In this document: one piece after another, positions 6,592-13,858 of the stretch
Layout: each line of letters opens with the position of its first letter
Position numbering within the stretch: the stretch's first letter is position 1
Notes under the pieces: generated by a model
What the model was told of the DNA's origin: nothing
The model's input: only the letters and a program-made list of their open reading frames with translations
Database searches by the model: none
Translations under genes and position numbers: made by a program
Origin: Gemmatimonadota bacterium
GTDB lineage: Bacteria; Latescibacterota; UBA2968; UBA8231
Direction of reading: 5' to 3'
DNA: 14,033 nucleotides
Assembly (NCBI GenBank): GCA_026706505.1
Contig: JAPOYQ010000398.1
Location: 1-14,033, forward strand

Positions 6592-7599
6592 ATGTCGAGT
6601 GAAGCGAGGAAGGTGTACGACGAAGCGATTGTCATAGATGGTCTGAACGTCAGCAACTGGGAGAGCGACGCGGTGTTCGAGCGTTTGCGAGCCGGCAATA
6701 TCACCGCCATCAACGCCACGGTGGCAACGTGGGAAAATTTTGTGCAGACCATGGCGCACTTGGCGGCGTGGCTGCGGCGTTTTCGCGAGCGCCACGACAT
6801 CGTGCAGGTGAAGGAGACGGCCGACATTCACGCCGCTAAGAAACTAGGCAAGACCGGGATTATCCTCAGTTTTCAAAACGCCTCGCCTATCGAGAACGAG
6901 TTGGATCGACTGGGGTTGTTCCTCGCCCTCGGGGTGCGGGTGATTCAACTGACCTATCACGAGACCAATCTGCTGGGCAGCGGCTGTTGGGAGCGGAACG
7001 ATTGTGGCCTGAGCAACTTCGGCGTCGATGCGGTGCGCGAGATGAACCGGCTCGGCATTGTCATCGACTTGTCGCACGTCGGCCCGAAGACGACGATGGA
7101 CGCCATTGAGCTATCCGAGCAGCCGGTTGCGATTACCCATGCCAATGCCCGCAGTTTTTGCGACCACCCGCGCAACAAGGAAGAAGAGGCGCTCAAGCTC
7201 CTCGCTGAAAAGGGGGGCGTCGTGGGTGCCACATCTTTTGCCAACTTTCTTCCCAAGGGATTCGATTCGACGGTCGAGGATTTCGTCGATGCCATCGACG
7301 ACATGGTGGAGCGGATCGGTCTCGATCACGTGGCCATCGGCACTGATTCCACCCACGATCAGCCGCTCGAATTCTGGCATTACATCGTATCTCAGCAGGG
7401 CACGAAATTTCCCTCGACCTTTGCCGATGGGTCGGTGCCGTACACGGAGCTGAGTTTTCAACCAAAGGGAATCGACAGTCCGGCGGAGTTCCCCAACTTA
7501 GCGGAGGCGCTCGCCAATCGCGGGTACAGGGCCGAGGAGATCACCAAGCTGTTGGGGGGAAACTGGATGAGTCTCTTCGAGCGGGTGTGGAACGTCTGA
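6592..7599 (+). CDS. M19 (renal/membrane dipeptidase)-family amidohydrolase with altered metal site
   Basis: 335 residues, usual length for bacterial M19 proteins. Recognisable blocks: LGVRVIQLTYHETNLLG, GLSNFG, REMNRLGIVIDLSHVG (His162), VAITHANARSFCDHPRN (His183) and HVAIGTDSTHD (Asp252). Family M19 dipeptidases use two zinc ions held by an N-terminal HxD, a Glu and two His. Here the HxD position reads DGLNV (Leu18, Val20 instead of His, Asp) and the Glu position reads FQN (Gln95), while both His and the Asp are kept. The protein may therefore bind one metal only or have a different activity. No signal peptide, so cytoplasmic. ATG is preceded by GAGGAG at 7 bases. It lies 73 bp after the M55 gene, likely in the same transcript. 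Dipeptide, D-dipeptide or cyclic-amide hydrolysis is inference. Confidence 0.87.
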   Translation: MSSEARKVYDEAIVIDGLNVSNWESDAVFERLRAGNITAINATVATWENFVQTMAHLAAWLRRFRERHDIVQVKETADIHAAKKLGKTGIILSFQNASPIENELDRLGLFLALGVRVIQLTYHETNLLGSGCWERNDCGLSNFGVDAVREMNRLGIVIDLSHVGPKTTMDAIELSEQPVAITHANARSFCDHPRNKEEEALKLLAEKGGVVGATSFANFLPKGFDSTVEDFVDAIDDMVERIGLDHVAIGTDSTHDQPLEFWHYIVSQQGTKFPSTFADGSVPYTELSFQPKGIDSPAEFPNLAEALANRGYRAEEITKLLGGNWMSLFERVWNV

Positions 7600-7630
7600 A
7601 AGAAGAGGGCACGGGAGGACTGTACAGGCG

Positions 7631-7708
7631 ATGAACAATCCGCAAGTAATCCATCCGAATGCGCCGAACAAGGGCGGTCCGACCGCGCCACTCAAGGGAG
7701 GACAGTGA
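7631..7708 (+). CDS. Small ORF, 25 residues, overlapping the hyuA start
   Basis: ATG at 7631, stop TGA at 7706-7708; the GTG start of hyuA (7705-7707) overlaps the stop as GTGA, a typical translational-coupling geometry. GGGAGG lies 12 bases upstream of the ATG, longer than optimal. The peptide begins MNNPQVIHPN and ends TAPLKGGQ; it is rich in Pro, Asn and Gly and has no hydrophobic segment. The last Lys-Gly-Gly codons are the Shine-Dalgarno of hyuA, so part of the sequence is constrained by that signal. It may be a leader peptide coupling translation, a small functional peptide, or chance. I do not recognise it. Confidence 0.35.
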   Translation: MNNPQVIHPNAPNKGGPTAPLKGGQ

Positions 7709-9804
7709 CTGATTCGATCAACGGGCATTTGCTGGCCATCGACATAGGCGGCACCTTCACTGATCTGGTGCTGCTCGATCCGGCTGCCGACGCGCTGGTG
7801 GCCAGCAAGGTCCTCACTACGTATCCCGATCCCTCCGCTGGCGTGCTGGCAGGGGTGCAAGACCTGTTTGAGGAGTGGCAGGTGGAGGCCGGCTCCGTGG
7901 GGCGGGTCGTGCACGGCACCACGCTGATTACCAATGCCCTCATCGAGCGCAAGGGGAGCCGCACGGGCTTGATTACCACGGCCGGATTTCGCGACGCGCT
8001 GGAAATCGGACGCGAGGGCCGCTACGATATATACGACCTGTTCCTCGAGCGGCCCGCGCCCTTGGTCGAGCGGCGGCGGCGGCGGGAAGTGCCGGAGCGG
8101 GTGGATGCGAGCGGGGCGGTGTTGACGCCCCTCGACGAAGAGGCCGTGCGGCAGGCCTGCGTTTTCTTCCGGGCCGAAGGAGTCGAGGCCGTGGCCATCG
8201 TCTTTTTGCACGGGTACCTGAATTCCGCGCACGAGCAGCGCGCTCGGGCCCTGGTGCGCCGGCAGTTGCCCGATGTGGCGGTGGCTGTATCCCACCAGGT
8301 GGCACCGGAATTCCGCGAGTACGAACGCACCTCGACCACGGTGGCCAATGCCTATGTCCAGCCCTTGGCCGCGCGCTACCTGAAAGGCCTAGAAGAGGGC
8401 TTGGGTGCCAGTGGCATGCGGGCACCGCTGCACATCATGCTGTCCAACGGCGGTTCGTGCTCGGTGGACACGGCCGCTGAATTTCCCGTGCGGCTGGTGG
8501 AATCGGGCCCCTGCGGCGGTGCTCTGGCCGCGGCGTACTGGGGCAAAATCGCCGGGCGGCGAGAAGTCTTGGCCTTTGACATGGGCGGTACTACGGCCAA
8601 GGCCATCCTCACTGCGGGCGGCGATTTTGCCTTGGCCTCGGAGTCGGAAGTGGCGCGGGTGTACCGCTTCAAGAAGGGGAGCGGTCTGCCCCTGCTGGTG
8701 CCGGTAATGGACATGATTGAAATAGGGGCCGGCGGCGGCAGCATCGCCCGACTGAGCGATATGGGCCTGCCCGTGGTGGGCCCGGAAAGCGCTGGGGCCG
8801 ATCCGGGGCCGGCCTGCTATGGGCGGGGTGGGACCCGGCCCACCGTGACGGATGCGGATCTGGTCCTGGGCCTGCTCAACGCGGACTATTTCTTGGGTGG
8901 GAGCATGGTTCTGGACCCGGAGGCTGCGCAGCGGGCCGTGGCGAGTTTGGGAGCGGCCCTGGATATGAGCACCGAGCGCGCGGCTTGGGGCATCCACCAG
9001 TTGGTGGACGAGAATATGGCCAATGCCGTCCGCGTACACGCGGCCGAGCGCGGCCTCGACATCCGCTCGCACACGCTGGTGGCAACCGGGGGCGCCGGGC
9101 CGGTGCACGCCTGCGGTCTGGCGCAGCGGCTGGGTCTCGACGCGGTCATTGTGCCCCCGGCGGCTGGCGTGGGATCGGCCTTTGGCTTGATGCTGGCGCC
9201 AATTTTGTTCGACTTTGTGCGCACGTACGTGGTGCGTCTCGAAGACCTCGACATCGATGAGCTAGGCAATTTGCTGCGCGCCCTCGAAGCGGAGGGCCGC
9301 GGCATTGTCGAGGCAGCAGGGGTGACCGCGGCCGATATCGAGGTGCGGCGCAGCGCTGATATGCGCTATGTGGGACAGGGCTTTGAGATTCGGGTGGAGT
9401 TGCCGGAGATCCCCTTTGACGAGCGGATGACATCCCGCATTGAGGAGGCGTTCGAAGCCGAGTACCAGCGCCTGTACGGCCGTCTGTGCGTCGGCGTGCC
9501 CATCGAGTCAGTGCACTGGCGGGTCGCGGTCTCCGGCCCGCGGCCCCGACCGGGACGCGTCGAGATTCGCCGGGACCGGTCCGTTGGCAAGGACGGAGCT
9601 TTGAAGGGCCGCCGAGGGGTCGTTTTTGCTGCTGGTGAAGGCTCCCTAGATGTGCCGGTGTACGATCGGTACCTCCTAGAGGAGGGTTTCAGTATAGAGG
9701 GGCCGGCCATCATTGAAGAGGCCGAATCCACGACTGTGGTGCGGCCAGACTGGCAGTGCCGCGTCGGCGAGCATGGAGAGTTGTTGCTGGCGCGGCCGGG
9801 CTAG
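7705..9804 (+). CDS. hyuA: Hydantoinase/oxoprolinase subunit A (HyuA family)
   Basis: 699 residues, normal for the family. The N-terminal Hydant_A_N domain opens with the phosphate-binding motif AIDIGGTFTD (11-20) followed by VVHGTTLITNALIERKG. The Hydantoinase_A domain has FDMGGTTAK (291-299), IGAGGGSIA, the signature GADPGPACYGRGG (364-376), TVTDADL and VATGGAGPVHA (459-469). A C-terminal segment has RYVGQGFEIRVELP. HyuA proteins are ASKHA-fold ATPases that phosphorylate a cyclic or carbonyl substrate in complex with HyuB; known members are N-methylhydantoinase, 5-oxoprolinase and acetone/acetophenone carboxylases. Which one this is cannot be told from motifs. The start is GTG with GGGAGG 3 bases upstream. 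Cytoplasmic; 34 bp before hyuB. Confidence 0.94.
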   Translation: MTDSINGHLLAIDIGGTFTDLVLLDPAADALVASKVLTTYPDPSAGVLAGVQDLFEEWQVEAGSVGRVVHGTTLITNALIERKGSRTGLITTAGFRDALEIGREGRYDIYDLFLERPAPLVERRRRREVPERVDASGAVLTPLDEEAVRQACVFFRAEGVEAVAIVFLHGYLNSAHEQRARALVRRQLPDVAVAVSHQVAPEFREYERTSTTVANAYVQPLAARYLKGLEEGLGASGMRAPLHIMLSNGGSCSVDTAAEFPVRLVESGPCGGALAAAYWGKIAGRREVLAFDMGGTTAKAILTAGGDFALASESEVARVYRFKKGSGLPLLVPVMDMIEIGAGGGSIARLSDMGLPVVGPESAGADPGPACYGRGGTRPTVTDADLVLGLLNADYFLGGSMVLDPEAAQRAVASLGAALDMSTERAAWGIHQLVDENMANAVRVHAAERGLDIRSHTLVATGGAGPVHACGLAQRLGLDAVIVPPAAGVGSAFGLMLAPILFDFVRTYVVRLEDLDIDELGNLLRALEAEGRGIVEAAGVTAADIEVRRSADMRYVGQGFEIRVELPEIPFDERMTSRIEEAFEAEYQRLYGRLCVGVPIESVHWRVAVSGPRPRPGRVEIRRDRSVGKDGALKGRRGVVFAAGEGSLDVPVYDRYLLEEGFSIEGPAIIEEAESTTVVRPDWQCRVGEHGELLLARPG

Positions 9805-9838
9805 GAGGCCGCATGTACCGTCGATTTAGGACCACGCC

Positions 9839-11542
9839 ATGAACGACGCCCAGATTGATCCCATTGCGCTGGAAGTCCTGTGGAATCGGCTCATTTCCAT
9901 TGTCGATGAACAGGCTGCGGTGCTGATGCACGCCTCGTTTACCACGGTGGTGCGCGAGGCCGGCGATTTGTCGGCTGGAGTCTTCGACGCCGAGGGCAAT
10001 ATGCTGGCCCAGGCCGTGACCGGCACCCCCGGCCACATCAATACCATGGCCAATTGCGTTCGCGACTTTGTCCGCACCCATCCGCTCGCTTCCCTCGAGC
10101 CCGGTGACAGCCTGCTGACCAACGACCCCTGGCTGTGCTCGGGGCATCTGCACGATATCACGGTGGTGACGCCGGTGTTTTATCGGGGCCGCGGCATTGG
10201 CTGGTTCGCCAATACCTGCCACGCTATGGACATTGGTGGACGCACCCTAGGGGCGGACGCCCGCGAAGTATTCGAAGAGGGCCTCCACATCCCCATGATG
10301 AAACTGTTCCGCGGCGGGCAGATCAACCAAGATTTGATCGCCATTGTCAAAGCCAATGTGCGCGAGCCGGACCAGGTGGTGGGGGATCTGTACGCCCAGC
10401 AGGCGGGCAATGACGTGGGGGCCGCCAAGCTGGTCGAGATGATGGAGGAGTGCGATCTCGACGATCTCGAGGGGTTGTCGGCGCTCATTCTCACCCGCAC
10501 GGAAGAAGCCCTGCGCAGCGCCATTGCCAAAATTCCCGATGGGGTGTACCGCGACGAGGTGAGCATCGACGGTTTTGACGCGCCCTTGACCATCCGCGCC
10601 AGCGTCGCCGTGCGGGGCAGCGATCTGCTGGTCGACTACGCTGGCACTTCGCCCCAGGTCGACCGGGGCATCAACGTGGTGTTCAACTACACCCATGCGT
10701 ACACCACGTATCCGTTGATCTGCGCCATTGGTCCGACCGTGCCCAACAACGAGGGCAGTTTTCGCCCAGTCGCGGTGAAGGCCCCTGAAGGGTCCATCCT
10801 CAACTGCACTTTTCCGGCCGCGGTGGGTGCGCGCCATTTGGTGGGCCACTTTCTTTCACAGGTCATATTCGGGGCGCTGGCCCAAGCCCTGCCGGAGCGC
10901 GTCATCGCCGATGGTTCGGCCGGGTTGTGGAACAGCCAGTTTGAGGGCCGCAATCGGGATGGCCGGGTATTCGCCTATATCTTCTTTTCCGCTGGCGGCA
11001 TGGGCGCTCGGCCCGGCGCTGACGGGCTTTCCACTACGGCCTTCCCCAGCGGCATCCGCGGCGTGCCAGCCGAGGCCATCGAGGCCGTATCGCCGATCCT
11101 CATGCACCGGCGGGCCCTGCGCCCCGATTCGGGTGGGGCTGGGAAATTCCGGGGTGGGCTGGGGCAGGAGATGGTCCTGGAGGTGCGCGGCGAGGGCCCG
11201 GCTTTGCACTCGTGCATGTACGACCGGACCATTCACCCGGCTAGGGGCTTCCACGGTGGCTTGGACGGAGCCACTGGCGAGTTGTTTTTGCAGGAGGGGG
11301 AGCCGCTGCATCCCAAATCCAAGTACCTGCTGCAACCCGGTGAATCGGTCATCCTGAGGCTACCGGGTGGGGGTGGGTACGGGCCGGCTTGGCAGCGAGA
11401 GCCGCACAGAGTGCTGGAGGACGTGCGCCAGGAACTGGTTTCGGTCGAGGCGGCTAGAGACCTGTACGGCGTGGTTATCGATACCGAGACTTGGACTGTG
11501 GACGAAGCGGGTACTGCGGCTCTGCGCAGGGCCAAAGCCTAG
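9839..11542 (+). CDS. hyuB: Hydantoinase/oxoprolinase subunit B (HyuB family)
   Basis: 567 residues, within the usual range for a stand-alone B subunit. Family blocks in order: DPIALEVLWNRL near the N-terminus, FTTVVREAGDLSAGVFD, GTPGHI, NDPWLCSGHLHD (95-106), NTCHAMDIGG (125-134), EEGLHIPMMKLFRGG, DYAGTSPQ, the PEGSILN strand, and the C-terminal RALRPDSGGAGKFRGGLGQE plus LPGGGGYG. HyuB forms the catalytic partner of HyuA, completing amide-bond hydrolysis or carboxylation of the activated substrate. ATG is preceded by AGGA at 7 bases. It is the last gene of the rightward series; no acetone-carboxylase gamma subunit or third subunit follows, which favours a two-subunit hydantoinase/oxoprolinase type over acetone carboxylase. 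The substrate remains open. Confidence 0.94.
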   Translation: MNDAQIDPIALEVLWNRLISIVDEQAAVLMHASFTTVVREAGDLSAGVFDAEGNMLAQAVTGTPGHINTMANCVRDFVRTHPLASLEPGDSLLTNDPWLCSGHLHDITVVTPVFYRGRGIGWFANTCHAMDIGGRTLGADAREVFEEGLHIPMMKLFRGGQINQDLIAIVKANVREPDQVVGDLYAQQAGNDVGAAKLVEMMEECDLDDLEGLSALILTRTEEALRSAIAKIPDGVYRDEVSIDGFDAPLTIRASVAVRGSDLLVDYAGTSPQVDRGINVVFNYTHAYTTYPLICAIGPTVPNNEGSFRPVAVKAPEGSILNCTFPAAVGARHLVGHFLSQVIFGALAQALPERVIADGSAGLWNSQFEGRNRDGRVFAYIFFSAGGMGARPGADGLSTTAFPSGIRGVPAEAIEAVSPILMHRRALRPDSGGAGKFRGGLGQEMVLEVRGEGPALHSCMYDRTIHPARGFHGGLDGATGELFLQEGEPLHPKSKYLLQPGESVILRLPGGGGYGPAWQREPHRVLEDVRQELVSVEAARDLYGVVIDTETWTVDEAGTAALRRAKA

Positions 11543-11664
11543 CTTTTGGGTATTTCAAGGACCCTATGGTGCCTCGCCGGCCGGCCGGATAAGTACCGTA
11601 TTTGACTGCGCATCTCCGTCGTGAGGGCACCTCGGTGCGGCGCGCCCTCCTCATAGGCATAGGA

Positions 11665-11691
11665 GCGACCGCTGATCCACGGTCAGGTCGC
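11665..11691. repeat. Inverted repeat between convergent hyuB and Kelch genes
   Basis: GCGACC (11665-11670) and GGTCGC (11686-11691) form 6-bp arms around a 15-nt loop at the end of the Kelch gene. No T-run follows on either strand, so it is at best a weak transcription barrier between the two converging units. The 140-bp spacer 11543-11682 holds no gene that I can see. Confidence 0.25.
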
Positions 11692-12609
11692 GAATTCGTG
11701 TAGGTCCGCGATCCAGTTATACCCTTCTCGGTCCTCCCAACTGTGAGCCCCTCCCATGACGAATGGCCGCTCGCCGACCACACAGGCCGACAGCCAGGCC
11801 TTGCCCACCGGCATGGGTGCGTCTTCGAACCAGCGGTCGGCCCGGATGTCGTAGATTTCGGTGGCCGCTGAGTAGTGCGGATCTTTGCCGCCAAAGGTGT
11901 AGAGCAGATCGCCCAGTACGCAGGAGCCGGACGATTCGCGTCCGGTAGGCACCGGTGCCAGCGCTTCCCAGCGGCCCTCTGCTGGATCGAGCACATAGGT
12001 CTCGCTGCGGCAGGGCCGCTGTGGATCTTCGTCGCTGATGCCGCCGGTCAGGTAGATGCGGTCGTCATGAGTCACTACGGTGGGGCCCTGCGTGGGGCGG
12101 GGTAGGGCTGGCCCCGGGGTCCAAGTGTCGGTGGCGACATTGTACACTTCGACGCGGTCGAGGATGCGCTGGTCTTCGCGGAGCATGGTGTTGCCGCCGA
12201 TGGCCCATATCTGGTTCTGGCAGGCGGTGACGGCTAGACCAGCGCGGGGTCCGCCGGGCATGGGTGCCAGCGCCGACCAGGTCTGCTCGTCCAAGTCGAG
12301 CATTTCCAAGTTGTTGCGCGAAGTGAAATGGTAGTCGTGGCCGTAGGCTTTCTTCTCTTCAGGCGTGCGGATAGTTTTGCCGCCGGCCACGTAGATCCTG
12401 CGATCGATGCGGGCGGCGCCCAGCCATCCCCGCTTGGTGGGAATGGGCGGTCCCTGGGTCCAGGCGTCGCTGGCCACATCGTAGATCTCGACCGCATCGA
12501 CCGTGAGATCGTCGGCGCCGGAAATGGCGTAGATGGTGCCGTCGACAGCAATGGACTGCAGGTCGTGGCGGGGGGTGGGCATAGGGGCACGTTGAATCCA
12601 AGTTCCCAT
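11683..12609 (-). CDS. Kelch-repeat beta-propeller protein
   Basis: 308 residues from ATG at 12607-12609, which has AGGAG six bases upstream; a TTG two codons earlier lies immediately after that site and is less likely. Six Kelch repeats are visible, each with a GG or G pair after an IY/IW strand and a closing TW/RW...P-P pattern (for example YVAGG, IWAIGG, YLTGG, YTFGG, FVMGG; W...APMP). The N-terminal TWIQRAPMP strand would close the last blade, so the six-bladed propeller seems complete. No signal peptide, so it is probably cytoplasmic, unlike NanM-type sialic acid epimerases, which are exported. No catalytic residues can be assigned. It follows the Gfo/Idh/MocA oxidoreductase by 88 bp on the same strand, suggesting co-transcription and perhaps a shared sugar substrate (inference). 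Confidence 0.88.
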   Translation of the reverse strand: MGTWIQRAPMPTPRHDLQSIAVDGTIYAISGADDLTVDAVEIYDVASDAWTQGPPIPTKRGWLGAARIDRRIYVAGGKTIRTPEEKKAYGHDYHFTSRNNLEMLDLDEQTWSALAPMPGGPRAGLAVTACQNQIWAIGGNTMLREDQRILDRVEVYNVATDTWTPGPALPRPTQGPTVVTHDDRIYLTGGISDEDPQRPCRSETYVLDPAEGRWEALAPVPTGRESSGSCVLGDLLYTFGGKDPHYSAATEIYDIRADRWFEDAPMPVGKAWLSACVVGERPFVMGGAHSWEDREGYNWIADLHEFAT

Positions 12610-12697
12610 GGTCAACTCCTAATGTCGGTTCGGTTTAGTGTAGAGGTGCGGCCAATTCTGCCTGGAAACCGCTCTCCCGTCTGGTGTCCTCGGACTC

Positions 12698-13684
12698 CTA
12701 CCGAGCCAGCGGCAGCGCGACTTTTGCGTTGTTTTGCTGCTGCGATTGCAGGCAGGCGATCATCATCTCCACAACGGTCAGACCATCTCGGCCGGTACAC
12801 GACAGCTCGCCTTCGCCGTCGAGTGCGTGCACGAGTTCGTGCACACCCGCTGCGATTCCATCGACTTCCCAATGACGCGGTTCAACTAACTCTCGCTCTC
12901 CGCCTCGCTCGATGTACGCATCGCCTTCCCGCTCGATGAAAATATTCCCCGTGGTTCCCGATATGGTGAAGTCGAGTCGGTTGGGGGCATTCTTTTCTCC
13001 GAGATAGACCCCGCGCACGCCGTTGGCAAAGTGGATGTAGGCGTTGGCGCTCGGCTCGGTGGCAGGGTCGTGGCCGCCGTCGCCGCGATACTCGCTGTAG
13101 TCTTCGTACCCGTCCTCTAGCTCGGCAACGAGCCATTCTGGGTTACTGCCAGCGTACCACATGATGGCGTCGAGCAGGTGAGTACCGTTGCGGAACAGCA
13201 TTGATCGCGTGCCGTAGTGCTCGCACAAGACTGATCGCACGTCGCCAATCTCGCCTGCGGTCACTAGTTCGTGGCAGCGATGCCAGACGGGCATCCAATG
13301 GCGAGTGTGGTCAACCGACAGCAAGGCGTTGTGGCGTTCCGCAGCCGCCACCATGCGGTCGGCGTCCTCCACGCTGGTAGCTAGCGGTTTTTCGCAGAAA
13401 ATCCCCTTGGCACCGGCTTCGGCCGCGGCCACCACTAGGTCGGCGTGCCGGTTGTCGCCGGTGGCCACCGTGACGATGTCGAGCTGTGCCTTTTCCAGCA
13501 TCTCCCGGTAATCGTCGTACATCGTCAGCTCAGGACTAGTCGCCTTGAACTGCGCGGCGAATTCGTCGCGTTGCTCTGGCACGAGGTCGCAACCGGCCAC
13601 GACCTCGGCGTTTTCTAGGCTTTCGGCCCCTTGGGCGTGCCGATTGCCAATGCCTCTACAGCCGATGACTCCTACTCTGTACAT
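12698..13684 (-). CDS. Gfo/Idh/MocA-family NAD(P)-dependent oxidoreductase
   Basis: 328 residues, typical length. The N-terminal Rossmann fold has VGVIGCRGIGNRH (4-16) and Asp33 at the end of strand two, which favours NAD over NADP. The family motif EKP is at 98-100 (FCEKPLA), giving the conserved lysine. The C-terminal alpha/beta domain carries GTHLLDAIMWY (His169, Asp172), the usual catalytic region. Such enzymes oxidise or reduce hydroxyls of sugars, inositols or related compounds in the cytoplasm; the substrate is unknown. One oddity: the second glycine of GxGxxG is Arg10. ATG has AAAGGAGG four bases upstream. It is probably the promoter-proximal gene of a two-gene unit with the Kelch protein. 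Confidence 0.93.
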   Translation of the reverse strand: MYRVGVIGCRGIGNRHAQGAESLENAEVVAGCDLVPEQRDEFAAQFKATSPELTMYDDYREMLEKAQLDIVTVATGDNRHADLVVAAAEAGAKGIFCEKPLATSVEDADRMVAAAERHNALLSVDHTRHWMPVWHRCHELVTAGEIGDVRSVLCEHYGTRSMLFRNGTHLLDAIMWYAGSNPEWLVAELEDGYEDYSEYRGDGGHDPATEPSANAYIHFANGVRGVYLGEKNAPNRLDFTISGTTGNIFIEREGDAYIERGGERELVEPRHWEVDGIAAGVHELVHALDGEGELSCTGRDGLTVVEMMIACLQSQQQNNAKVALPLAR

Positions 13685-13695
13685 GATGCCTCCTT

Positions 13696-13712
13696 TGATT
13701 AATCATAGTATA
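13696..13712 (-). promoter_or_regulatory. Promoter -10 and palindromic operator-like site of the oxidoreductase gene
   Basis: On the minus strand TATACT (13712-13707) is a 5/6 match to a -10 box; the -35 region is poor (T-rich), suggesting an activator or weak promoter. The perfect 10-bp palindrome TGATTAATCA (13696-13705) lies at the expected start site, between the -10 box and the ribosome binding site, where a repressor could act. The regulator is not in the window. Confidence 0.4.
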
Positions 13713-13768
13713 GGGGAATTTCGCGGTCAGAAAAATTTTTGCTTGATATCTTGTTTTGAGGATTGTGT

Positions 13769-13808
13769 AAAAGCGCTCCGATTCTCAAGGTGAGTTGGGG
13801 TGCTTTTT
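13769..13808 (+). terminator. Terminator-like hairpin for rightward transcripts (orphan)
   Basis: AAAAGCGCTCC (13769-13779) pairs with GGGGTGCTTTT (13797-13807) as an 11-bp stem with two G-U pairs in the plus-strand RNA. An inner CTCA-AGG-TGAG hairpin sits in the loop, and a T-rich stretch follows. On the minus strand the two wobble pairs become mismatches, so it fits rightward RNA. No rightward gene lies upstream of it within the window. Confidence 0.4.
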
Positions 13809-13830
13809 GTTGTTCTGTTCGTCTTCGGAA

Positions 13831-13858
13831 AAAAATCACAAAAATCACAAAAGAATCA
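13831..13858 (+). repeat. Short tandem repeat AAAAATCAC
   Basis: Two exact copies of AAAAATCAC (13831-13839, 13840-13848) and a degenerate third (AAAAGAATCA, 13849-13858). Nine-base spacing is close to one helical turn. It could be a small binding-site cluster or simple low-complexity sequence. Confidence 0.45.

Noticed and set aside
7498..8295. 265-codon minus-strand ORF across the M19-hyuA junction
   Set aside because: Overlaps two well-supported genes and the small ORF; composition is typical of an antisense frame with no recognisable domain.
8389..9108. Long minus-strand ORF inside hyuA
   Set aside because: Antisense to a gene with clear family motifs; GC-rich sequence readily leaves such frames open, and the translation shows no domain.
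11628..11654. GC-rich inverted repeat (GAGGGC...GCCCTC) after hyuB as terminator
   Set aside because: Short arms and no T-run on either strand.
12610..12615. TTG start two codons before the Kelch ATG
   Set aside because: It directly abuts the AGGAG ribosome binding site, whereas the ATG at 12609 is at normal spacing.
13831..13858. CRISPR-like short repeats
   Set aside because: Repeat unit is only 9 bp, tandem without spacers, and A-rich.
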